Assembly: GCA_003140115.1 (NCBI GenBank)
Contig: PLIQ01000239.1
Span: 21,998-29,812, forward strand
Length of the DNA: 7,815 nucleotides
Origin: Actinomycetota bacterium
GTDB taxonomy: Bacteria > Actinomycetota > Actinomycetes > Streptosporangiales > Streptosporangiaceae
Reading direction: 5' to 3'
Made by a program: the position numbers and the translations under genes. The notes beneath the pieces are model-generated. The model was not told where the DNA came from. It was given only the letters and a program-made list of their open reading frames with translations, and ran no database searches. This document shows, in pieces, positions 1 through 4,950 of this stretch. Within the stretch, counting starts at the first letter, position 1; the number at the start of each line of letters is the position of its first letter.

Positions 1-566
1 GTGCCCAGCCACGCGGCCTGGGCACCCAAGGCCAGCACCGCCGCGACGCCGCGGGCGTCACCGATCCCGCCCGCCGCGATCACCGGCACCGGCGCCACCG
101 CGTCCACCACCGCGGGCACCAGCGGCAGCGTCGCCACCGTCCCCCACACGTGCCCGCCCGCCTCCCAGCCTTGCGCCACGATCACGTCCACCCCGGCCGC
201 CACCGCCCGCCGAGCCTCCCCGGCGCTGCCGACCGTGTGCAGGACGACTGCCCCGGCGTCGTGCACCGCCGTGATGTAGCTGCTGGGATCCCCCCACATG
301 AACGAGACGATCCGCAACCCGGCCGCCAGCGCCTGGTCCAGATGACGATGGTGATCCGAGGTGAGAACGAAATTGCCGCCGAACGGCCGTGCGGTCAGCC
401 CCGCCGTCTCCCGGACCACGGCCCCGGGGTCATCGGACCACGTCAGCGTCACCATGCCGAGGCCGCCAGCATTCGAGACCGCCGCGGCTAGCGGCGGAAT
501 CGCGGCCATGGGGGCCTGGACGATCGGTTGGTCAATCCCGAGCATCTCGCATACCGGCGTGCGCAC
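1..566 (-). CDS. Nitronate monooxygenase family protein (C-terminus cut off by window edge)
   Basis: FMN-dependent enzyme of the nitronate monooxygenase (2-nitropropane dioxygenase) TIM-barrel family, which oxidises toxic alkyl nitronates such as propionate-3-nitronate; a related branch is the enoyl-ACP reductase FabK. Only the first 188 codons are inside the window; the family is usually about 310-370 aa. Seen in the translation: the N-terminal PIVQAPMA segment (about residues 14-21), the glycine-rich SNAGGLG motif (about 32-38), PFGGNFVL (about 64-71), the family signature QGWEAGGHVWG (about 130-140) that contains the histidine expected to be the catalytic base, and the FMN-phosphate-binding AAGGIGDARG stretch near the edge, followed by ALGAQAAWLGT. 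The GTG start at 566 has AAGGGG eight bases upstream (575-580) and an in-frame TAA lies further upstream at 599-597; a later ATG at codon 8 would cut into the barrel. The gene follows the redoxin gene by 30 bp on the same strand and is probably co-transcribed. FMN binding and substrate are inferred from the family. Confidence 0.88.
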   Translation of the reverse strand, partial: MRTPVCEMLGIDQPIVQAPMAAIPPLAAAVSNAGGLGMVTLTWSDDPGAVVRETAGLTARPFGGNFVLTSDHHRHLDQALAAGLRIVSFMWGDPSSYITAVHDAGAVVLHTVGSAGEARRAVAAGVDVIVAQGWEAGGHVWGTVATLPLVPAVVDAVAPVPVIAAGGIGDARGVAAVLALGAQAAWLG

Positions 567-574
567 TGACCTCG

Positions 575-580
575 CCCCTT
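575..580 (-). promoter_or_regulatory. Ribosome binding site deciding the nitronate monooxygenase GTG start
   Basis: AAGGGG on the minus strand ends eight bases before the GTG at 566. It supports this start over the ATG seven codons downstream, which would remove conserved N-terminal residues. A second GAGG lies only three bases from the GTG, which is too close to be the main site. Confidence 0.5.
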
Positions 581-596
581 CCGCGATCCGGTCCTG

Positions 597-1193
597 TTAC
601 GTATACGAGGTCGGCATCGACTCGGACCCCCGGTCCCAGCCGTGAAACTTGGAGTAGTCGTGCGCGTCCCAGGCTGCGCGGAGCCCGGGGGTGCTCAGAT
701 CCCAGTCCGGGCGGATCTCGGCCGTGGCGGCGCGCAGGTCAGTCCACAGGTCGTAGAACGACGGGCGGCCCCAGAACCAGTAGCCGTTGTAGACACTGTG
801 AATAACCAGCCCCGGCTTGAGCACCAAGGTGTGCGGGATCATGGGGTTGTGCTCGGGGTCGGTGTACTCGGCGATGTCCAGGTCCTGCTGGACGGTCCGG
901 CCGGGATCGGACAGGAAGGGCCACTGGGCGCCCACCGACGCGCGGAACTCTTGAATGGTGTGATGGTCGTCGGTGGCGATCGTCGCGACCTGGGTGTAGG
1001 CCACCGCGATCTTGGCGTAGTTGGCCGCCAGCTCCAGGTGCTGCTGGTGCTCTTTAGGGCAGTAGTTGCCGCGCGCCAGGGTCAGGACCAGCGGATCACG
1101 ACCCTGAAGCTCGCTCAGCCTACGCACCGTGCCCGTGTGGTCGGGCAGAGCGTAATCGGGGAAGACGCCGCCAGCCACGATGTCCGGACGCAT
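597..1193 (-). CDS. Redoxin-domain (AhpC/TSA-like) protein with a single cysteine
   Basis: A 198-aa thioredoxin-fold protein of the peroxiredoxin-like AhpC/TSA superfamily, predicted cytosolic with no signal peptide. The N-terminal part VFPDYALPDHTG (about 10-21) and RRLSELQGRDPLVLTLARG (about 24-42) match the usual redoxin opening, in which a strand leads to the active-site cysteine. The only cysteine is Cys45 in GNYCPKE. Canonical peroxiredoxins have Thr or Ser three residues before this Cys; here that residue is Gly, as in the RGxWCPxC branch, but the second cysteine of that branch is replaced by Glu. No resolving cysteine exists, so any peroxidase would be of 1-Cys type; activity is uncertain. 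Later segments include SDPGRTVQQDLDI (about 95-107), IPHTLVLKPGLVI (about 119-131) and an aromatic-rich YNGYWFWGRPSFYDLW. I prefer the ATG at 1193, preceded by AGAGGCGG, to a GTG at 1211 that has no ribosome binding site. Stop TAA at 599-597; the nitronate monooxygenase follows 30 bp later. Confidence 0.8.
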   Translation of the reverse strand: MRPDIVAGGVFPDYALPDHTGTVRRLSELQGRDPLVLTLARGNYCPKEHQQHLELAANYAKIAVAYTQVATIATDDHHTIQEFRASVGAQWPFLSDPGRTVQQDLDIAEYTDPEHNPMIPHTLVLKPGLVIHSVYNGYWFWGRPSFYDLWTDLRAATAEIRPDWDLSTPGLRAAWDAHDYSKFHGWDRGSESMPTSYT

Positions 1194-1221
1194 CGGATGA
1201 CCGCCTCTCACAACCTCGGTA

Positions 1222-1250
1222 TGACCTGCACGAGACTATATCGGGGGTCA
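1222..1250 (-). promoter_or_regulatory. Possible promoter of the redoxin-nitronate monooxygenase pair
   Basis: The minus strand carries TATAGT (1240-1235), a good -10 match, in the 83-bp gap upstream of the redoxin gene; a start point near 1228 would leave a leader of about 35 bases holding the AGAGGCGG site. No convincing -35 is seen at 17-18 bp. The -10 is flanked by an inverted repeat TGACC/GGTCA (1222-1226 and 1246-1250), which could be an operator or chance. Low confidence. Confidence 0.3.
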
Positions 1251-1276
1251 CGGATGGCCACGAGGACGACCCGGGC

Positions 1277-2236
1277 TCACCGGCGGTCAGGCGCGGGAAG
1301 CCGGAGCTCAGCGTACAGTGCGCGGTGGTCGCTGCGGGTCAGCCAGTGGGCCGATGTGGTCACTACCGCGCACCTCCGGTCGATGAGGACGTGGTCGATG
1401 GCGAGCAGGGTCGGGCGCCGGTCGGGTCGCGGTCCCCAGGTGAGAGACAGCCCGTTGCCGACCTGGCTGGCGGCGTCCACGTAGCCGAGGCGCAGGAGCC
1501 GGCGGAACTGCGCGTGATCGAGGGTGGCGTTGAAGTCTCCGGCGAGGATGCGCGGACTGTCACCGGGCGCAGGCAGCGCGGCCAGCTGGCTGCGCCACCG
1601 GGCCGTAGCGTCCGGGGACCACGGAGGCCTCGGCGGCGCCGCGTGGATGCAGACCAGTTGCACGAACTGCCCGGACGGAAGGTCCAGCCGAGCGGTGCAC
1701 CGGGCTGCGGACCTCGGCGCAGCGAGCGGCCCGTCGCTCAGCGGGTGGCGGGCGTAGATGCTGCCTCGGGTGCCGTGCGCCCTCGGCTGCGTCACCCGGT
1801 GCGGGAGCAGATCGCCCAGTCCGGCCCGCTGGAGCCTGGCTTCCGCCTCGTCGTTGAGTTCCTGCACGAAGAGCACGTCCGCGTGCTTGCGGCATACGAG
1901 CTTGACCACCGCCTCCGCCTCGGCCCGGCCGACGAGCAGATTCGCCGTCAGGACCCGCAGCACGGGCCCCGCGGCGGGCGGCTGGCGGTGCGGTGCCGCG
2001 CGAGGGCCCACCGCGCCGGTCAGGACAGCCCCGGCGACCGCGCTGACGGCAGCCGGACCCGCCCCGCGCAACAGCAGCGCGCTGGCCCACGCTCCCGCGG
2101 TTACCTGCGGGGTGAACGACAGCGTCGGCACGGCCCACGCTTCGGCAAACCGGAGACGATCAGCCCCCGCCAGCCGGGCAGCCGCCCAGCCGGCCAGCAC
2201 GCCGGCCACCGCCCACTCCACGCGTCGTGACAGCAC
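1277..2236 (-). CDS. Membrane-anchored endonuclease/exonuclease/phosphatase-family hydrolase
   Basis: A 319-aa protein of the EEP (DNase I-like) superfamily, whose members are Mg2+-dependent phosphodiesterases or phosphomonoesterases acting on nucleic acids, phospholipids or inositol phosphates. Residues 1-75 are hydrophobic and alanine-rich with two to three likely membrane-spanning helices (about 8-25, 33-55, 60-77), then a Pro-rich linker (about 78-91). The catalytic domain holds all expected motifs: LTANLL with Asn99, VQELND with Glu126, CIHAA with His198, AGDFNAT with Asp234 and Asn236, AIDHVL with Asp281-His282, and RSDHRAL with Asp303-His304. The full set implies an active enzyme, probably facing the outside, as in many actinobacterial homologues of unknown substrate; topology and substrate are inferences. 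The start is uncertain: the GTG at 2236 has no clear ribosome binding site, and another GTG lies five codons later. The gene follows the SnoaL-like gene by 64 bp, with hairpins in between, so it may have its own promoter. Confidence 0.85.
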   Translation of the reverse strand: MLSRRVEWAVAGVLAGWAAARLAGADRLRFAEAWAVPTLSFTPQVTAGAWASALLLRGAGPAAVSAVAGAVLTGAVGPRAAPHRQPPAAGPVLRVLTANLLVGRAEAEAVVKLVCRKHADVLFVQELNDEAEARLQRAGLGDLLPHRVTQPRAHGTRGSIYARHPLSDGPLAAPRSAARCTARLDLPSGQFVQLVCIHAAPPRPPWSPDATARWRSQLAALPAPGDSPRILAGDFNATLDHAQFRRLLRLGYVDAASQVGNGLSLTWGPRPDRRPTLLAIDHVLIDRRCAVVTTSAHWLTRSDHRALYAELRLPAPDRR

Positions 2237-2254
2237 TGGTTCATGATTGCAGAA

Positions 2255-2267
2255 CCGCTGCCAGCGG
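2255..2267 (-). other. Small hairpin just upstream of the EEP hydrolase start
   Basis: CCGCT-3 nt-AGCGG forms a 5-bp stem with a 3-base loop 19 bases upstream of the GTG at 2236. It could be part of the 5' leader or the second half of a tandem terminator with the neighbouring hairpin at 2275-2291. Short stems of this kind arise by chance in GC-rich DNA. Confidence 0.25.
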
Positions 2268-2274
2268 AGAAACC

Positions 2275-2291
2275 AACCGCCCCCGGCGGCT
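2275..2291 (-). terminator. Possible rho-independent terminator after the SnoaL-like gene
   Basis: On the minus strand AGCCGCC-GGG-GGCGGTT forms a 7-bp stem (one G-U pair) with a three-base loop, starting ten bases after the TAG stop of the SnoaL-like gene. It is followed by GGTTTCT, a weak U-rich stretch rather than a true U-tract. It would separate the tetR/SnoaL-like transcript from the EEP hydrolase gene. Partial or full termination cannot be told from sequence. Confidence 0.35.
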
Positions 2292-2300
2292 CATGCGGCG

Positions 2301-2759
2301 CTAGGCGAGGCCGAGCTGCTGCCGCTGCAAGGCGGCGTCCCAGAAGGCGGAGATCACGATGAGCTGGTCGCCGTCCCACTTGGTAGTCTGGCCGAATTCG
2401 ACGTCGAACGCTTTTCCGGTCGGGGGGATTACGGTGCCGTCGGGCAGGGTCATCTGGCCGGTGAAGGTCCCGGTGGCGTTGGTGATGACGGTGATCCAGT
2501 CGCCGCTGCCGAACTGGATCGGGTACGGGTCGCTGTACACGTGCATGTCGGGGAAGATGCGGAGAAACTGCTGCATCGCCGCGGCGTGCGCTTTGTTTCC
2601 GTACACCGGTTCCGCGAGTCCGGTGATGTACGCGATCATGTCCGGGTGGTGGACCTCGTCCACTGCGGCGAAGTCGCGGGCGTTGAACGCGTCGTCGCCC
2701 TTCTTCATCAGCGCTAGCAGGCGCGCGGTCCGGCTGGTGTCCTCGGTCGTGGTGGGCAT
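2301..2759 (-). CDS. SnoaL-like / ester cyclase-fold (NTF2-like) protein
   Basis: A 152-aa protein of the SnoaL-like NTF2 superfamily, often annotated as ester cyclase or nuclear transport factor 2-like. The fold is a cone-shaped alpha+beta barrel with a small-molecule pocket; founding members close polyketide rings by intramolecular aldol reaction, but most stand-alone bacterial homologues have no assigned substrate. Seen here: N-terminal helix with FNARDFAAVDEVHHPDMIAY (about 25-44), the FLRIFPDMHV segment (about 65-74) and the C-terminal strands with LPDGTVIPPTGKAFDVEFG (about 105-123) ending in a Trp-Asp-Gly turn, all usual for the ester cyclase branch. No signal peptide. Two adjacent ATGs exist; the second (2759) is chosen because GGAG lies five bases upstream of it but only two from the first (2762). 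A further upstream GTG at 2813 would overlap the promoter dyad and is rejected. The gene lies directly downstream of tetR in the same direction, with its own likely operator-promoter, so it is the best candidate for the repressor's target. No polyketide genes are nearby, so a cyclase role is not supported. Confidence 0.82.
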   Translation of the reverse strand: MPTTTEDTSRTARLLALMKKGDDAFNARDFAAVDEVHHPDMIAYITGLAEPVYGNKAHAAAMQQFLRIFPDMHVYSDPYPIQFGSGDWITVITNATGTFTGQMTLPDGTVIPPTGKAFDVEFGQTTKWDGDQLIVISAFWDAALQRQQLGLA

Positions 2760-2778
2760 CATGACTCCAGTTCCTGAT

Positions 2779-2824
2779 CGATTGTTGGAGTTTACTCTTA
2801 TGTTAGTGTTCACTACAACAATCG
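2779..2824. promoter_or_regulatory. Nested-palindrome operator and promoter upstream of the SnoaL-like gene
   Basis: An AT-rich island in the 118-bp gap between tetR and the SnoaL-like gene. Outer arms CGATTGTTGGAGT (2779-2791) and ACTACAACAATCG (2812-2824) pair at 12 of 13 positions, the outermost nine perfectly. Inside lie two smaller dyads: GAGT-TT-ACTC (2788-2797) and TAGTG-TT-CACTA (2804-2815), centres 17 bp apart. The minus strand also reads TTGTAG-18 bp-TAAACT, a plausible -35/-10 pair whose start point would fall about 20 bases before the ATG. The dyads therefore overlap the promoter core, as expected for a TetR repressor site. The dyads and hexamers are seen directly; binding by the adjacent TetR protein is inferred from position. 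Confidence 0.6.
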
Positions 2825-2877
2825 GGACGTGGGTTTATTCCGGCCGCGCCAACCGATCGCGCGAGCTCTTCGCCGAG

Positions 2878-3558
2878 CTACTGACGGCCACCGAGGCGAT
2901 CTGCGCCTAAGTCAGCTGCGCACCGGGGCGGCACTGACGATGCGGAAACGCTGAACCAGCGGTCGAGCTCGTCCAGGAGGTTCTCGACAACCGGATACAG
3001 CTCGTCGGCGATCTGTTCCTGGTTTTGGCCCTCTTGGGTGCGGCGGCCGGCTTCGCTGATGATGATCTGGAACACGCCAGCCAGCGCAATCCCTTGCAGC
3101 CTGGCGATCTCCGGCGGGACGGCGGTGGTGTCGCTGATGGCGGCGGCGATGGCGTTGGCCTGGCGGCCGGTCATCTCCAAAGCCAGCCGGTGCACGGCCG
3201 GGCTGATGGCCGCCAGGTAGCCGAGTTCGCCACGCCATTGCTCCGGCGGGATGCCGCGGATCCCGGCGGCGGACTCGAGAACGTAGTCACGGACGGCGGC
3301 CGCCGCGGTGACGCCGGGCGGCCGAGAGCGGATCAGGTCGCTGAGCCGCTCCTGGACCTGCTGATCGCGATCGGTGACCAGTTGCTCTTTGACCGGGAAG
3401 TAGTTGTAGACCGTCTGCTCGGCGACCTCGGCCTCACGCGCCACGTCAGTGACGGTGACGTTCTCATAGCCGCGATCGGCGAACAGGCGGGCGGCGGTAT
3501 CGGCGATGTGCCGCCGGGTGCGCGCCTTCTTGAGCTCGCGCAATCCCATGCTGGGCAT
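2878..3558 (-). CDS. TetR/AcrR-family transcriptional repressor
   Basis: A 226-aa DNA-binding repressor of the TetR family, expected to act as a dimer released from DNA by a small ligand. The N-terminal domain is clear: a basic arm GLRELKKARTRRHIADTAARL (about 5-25) and a helix-turn-helix around residues 35-54 with TVTDVAREAEVAEQTVYNYF, the most conserved signature of the family. The all-helical C-terminal ligand domain (about 70-205) is divergent; it has QWRGELGYLAAISPAVHRL and a Leu-rich final helix, then a disordered tail. Ligand unknown. Start choice: the ATG at 3558 lies seven bases after a TAAACT -10-like hexamer, fitting a leaderless transcript; the ATG three codons later (3549) starts at MGLRE, the usual family start, and also lacks a ribosome binding site. 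Either is possible. The gene lies 118 bp upstream of the SnoaL-like gene in the same direction and is divergent from the methyltransferase gene, so both are candidate targets. Confidence 0.9.
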   Translation of the reverse strand: MPSMGLRELKKARTRRHIADTAARLFADRGYENVTVTDVAREAEVAEQTVYNYFPVKEQLVTDRDQQVQERLSDLIRSRPPGVTAAAAVRDYVLESAAGIRGIPPEQWRGELGYLAAISPAVHRLALEMTGRQANAIAAAISDTTAVPPEIARLQGIALAGVFQIIISEAGRRTQEGQNQEQIADELYPVVENLLDELDRWFSVSASSVPPRCAADLGADRLGGRQ

Positions 3559-3562
3559 ACCA

Positions 3563-3576
3563 GCGAGTTTAGCGAG
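3563..3576 (-). promoter_or_regulatory. Possible leaderless promoter -10 and repressor half-site at tetR
   Basis: The minus strand reads CTCGCTAAACTCGC here, with TAAACT (3571-3566) ending seven bases before the ATG at 3558, the spacing seen at leaderless genes in actinobacteria. TAAACTC is identical to the sequence inside the inner dyad upstream of the SnoaL-like gene. It could therefore be a shared -10 or a half-site for autoregulation. No good -35 is seen. Confidence 0.3.
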
Positions 3577-3670
3577 GGCGCACGAAGGTTGGTGACACAC
3601 TCTATTTAGGGCTCACACCACCGTTGCCGGAACGAGCCGTTCGTCCAGGGAGACCGCACCGGGGCCGAGC

Positions 3671-3676
3671 TATAAC
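3671..3676 (+). promoter_or_regulatory. Possible -10 element of the methyltransferase gene
   Basis: TATAAC in an otherwise GC-rich divergent region, 55 bases before the ATG at 3732. The hexamer 17 bp upstream (GGGAGA region) is not a good -35, so support is from the -10 alone. The rest of the 173-bp gap holds a short dyad GAACG-AGC-CGTTC at 3630-3642 and nothing else I can name. Confidence 0.25.
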
Positions 3677-3731
3677 CTCTGACCCGAATCTGAACACGGC
3701 GGCCGACAGTCCTTTCTGGCAGGCTACGGGC

Positions 3732-4490
3732 ATGGCTGATTACTACGAGACTTTCGCGGCCGATTACGACCGGATCTTCGATGACGACGCGCTGGCTCGC
3801 GGTCCGGCCCTCAGCCATCCCGCAACGGCGCGTCTGCTGGAGCGGACCAGTCACGCCAGCGTCGTGCTGGACGCGGCCTGCGGCACCGGCATCAACGCGG
3901 CGGCGCTCGCCCGCCGCGGCTACCGCGTGTGGGCAGCCGACGGAAGCGAGGCGATGATAGCGGTGGCGGCGGACCGGTTCCGGAGCGAGCAGCTGGAGAT
4001 CCCGGTGGTGCACTCCATGTGGGCGGATCTTCCGGCGGTCGTCAGCGAACGGTTCGACGTCGTGCTCTGCATCGGGAACTCACTCGTGCACGCAGTCGGC
4101 CGCGACGCCATGGTCGGTGCGCTCACCGGGCTCCGGGATATGGTCCGCCCCGGCGGCCACGTGGTCGTGGATTCCCGTAATTGGGAGAAGCTCCATGCCG
4201 AACGCCGGATCGTACAGCTCGCCGACACCGCGGTGACCCGGCACGGCCGCCGGTCCATCCTCTTGTACGCCTGGGAGATACCGGACCGCCTGGACCAGGA
4301 GCACGTCGCCCACATCGTGCTCATCTTCGAGAACGGCAACCGGGTCGAACCGCACGAGTACCGGATCGCCTTCCATCCCTTCACGGTCGGCGAACTGCGC
4401 GAACGACTCAAGGCGGCAGGCTTGAGGGAAGTCGATACCGACTTCGACGATGCCCGCGACCGCTACGCCATAACCTCCGTACCGGCCTAG
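3732..4490 (+). CDS. Class I SAM-dependent methyltransferase, glycine/sarcosine N-methyltransferase-like
   Basis: A 252-aa cytosolic Rossmann-fold methyltransferase. It opens with YYETFAADYDRIF (about 4-16), typical of the small-molecule N-methyltransferases. Motif I is VVLDAACGTG (44-53), the S-adenosylmethionine loop; Asp70 in WAADGSE is the acidic residue expected to bind the ribose hydroxyls; ADL around Asp99 is motif III; FDVVLCIGNSLVH (108-120) and RPGGHVVVDSRNW (129-141) follow. The GNS-H and D-RN-W/Y patterns match glycine/sarcosine/dimethylglycine N-methyltransferases, which build betaine, and relatives of unknown substrate; the substrate assignment is inference. The C-terminal half (about 150-250) holds the antiparallel strands with EPHEYRIAFHPFT that cap the active site in that group. 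The ATG at 3732 is chosen because family alignment begins there and AGG lies nearby; a longer frame from 3624 adds an unconserved Arg/Pro-rich stretch. It is the only plus-strand gene in the window, with no betaine transporter or partner gene visible, and its stop codon is 16 bp from that of the convergent thioredoxin gene. Confidence 0.83.
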   Translation: MADYYETFAADYDRIFDDDALARGPALSHPATARLLERTSHASVVLDAACGTGINAAALARRGYRVWAADGSEAMIAVAADRFRSEQLEIPVVHSMWADLPAVVSERFDVVLCIGNSLVHAVGRDAMVGALTGLRDMVRPGGHVVVDSRNWEKLHAERRIVQLADTAVTRHGRRSILLYAWEIPDRLDQEHVAHIVLIFENGNRVEPHEYRIAFHPFTVGELRERLKAAGLREVDTDFDDARDRYAITSVPA

Positions 4491-4506
4491 CGGGAGCCGC
4501 CGGCGT

Positions 4507-4935
4507 TCAGGTCGCGAGCGCCTGCTCGACCCAGGACCGCAGCGCGGCGGCCGGCGCGGCCCCGACCTGGCGCGAGGTCACCTTTCCCTCGCGCATGACC
4601 AGCAGCGTCGGGATGGACTGCACGCCGAAGCGCTGCCCCAGCCTGGGCGAGTCGTCCACGTTGACCTTGACCAGCTTCAGGCGGCCGGCCATGTCCGCAG
4701 CCACTTGCGCCAGCGCCGGGCTCACCATGCGGCACGGGCCGCACCAGGGCGCCCACAGGTCGACCACGACGGGAACGGACGCGCGCTCGGCCACCTCGGC
4801 GAAGGTATCGTCGCCCGCGTCGACGATCCAGGGCAGTGGCTTGTGGCAGTGGCCGCAGCGCGGGATCCCGGAGGCCGCGGCGGGCACCCGGTTCCTGCGG
4901 CCGCAGTTCGGGCACCGGATTATCTCCTCTGACAT
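4507..4935 (-). CDS. trxC: Zinc-ribbon thioredoxin (thioredoxin 2 / TrxC type)
   Basis: A 142-aa thioredoxin that reduces protein disulfides using electrons normally passed from thioredoxin reductase, in the cytosol. The N-terminal extension carries a zinc ribbon, CPNC (Cys8, Cys11) and CGHC (Cys27, Cys30), as in E. coli thioredoxin 2. The thioredoxin domain (about 38-140) has the intact active site WAPWCGPC (Cys65 and Cys68) and the cis-proline in SIPT (Pro109), followed by LLVMREGK. It should be fully active; in the E. coli protein the zinc site tunes the redox state and is lost on oxidation, a property assumed here from the family. The ATG at 4935 is 13 bp after the clpB stop codon, with GAGG overlapping that stop, so it is almost certainly co-transcribed with clpB. 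This links disulfide repair with disaggregation under heat or oxidative stress. Gene symbol by domain architecture. Confidence 0.92.
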   Translation of the reverse strand: MSEEIIRCPNCGRRNRVPAAASGIPRCGHCHKPLPWIVDAGDDTFAEVAERASVPVVVDLWAPWCGPCRMVSPALAQVAADMAGRLKLVKVNVDDSPRLGQRFGVQSIPTLLVMREGKVTSRQVGAAPAAALRSWVEQALAT

Positions 4936-4946
4936 GCGCAGGCCCG

Positions 4947-4950
4947 CCTC
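4947..4950 (-). promoter_or_regulatory. trxC ribosome binding site overlapping the clpB stop codon
   Basis: GAGG on the minus strand starts inside the TGA stop of clpB (4951-4949) and continues as GAGGCGGG, ending 7-11 bases before the trxC ATG. Translation of trxC is thus likely coupled to that of clpB, and no room is left for a separate promoter. Confidence 0.5.

Noticed and set aside
1325..2246. Overlapping plus-strand open frames (301 and 162 codons) opposite the EEP hydrolase gene
   Set aside because: They lie over the intact catalytic motifs of the minus-strand gene and encode low-complexity Arg/Ala-rich sequence, a codon-bias shadow.
2101..2379. Minus-strand frame in the gap before the EEP gene starting at an ATG at 2247 (codes MNQCCHDAW)
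   Set aside because: It is out of frame with the EEP domain and extends only by GC-bias reading; no homology features.
2861..2880. AGCTC/GAGCT stem at the tetR stop codon as a terminator
   Set aside because: A 5-bp stem with no U-run after it. The promoter region for the next gene lies immediately downstream, so termination is not needed to explain the layout.
3624..3731. Upstream extension of the methyltransferase by 36 codons
   Set aside because: The added stretch is Arg/Pro-rich and matches nothing in the family, whereas the ATG at 3732 begins at the conserved YYETFA motif.
4482..4503. CCGGC-12 nt-GCCGG hairpin at the convergent methyltransferase/trxC junction as a bidirectional terminator
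   Set aside because: The stem is only 5 bp with a 12-base loop, and no T-tract follows on either strand. Both genes probably read past each other or end by Rho.
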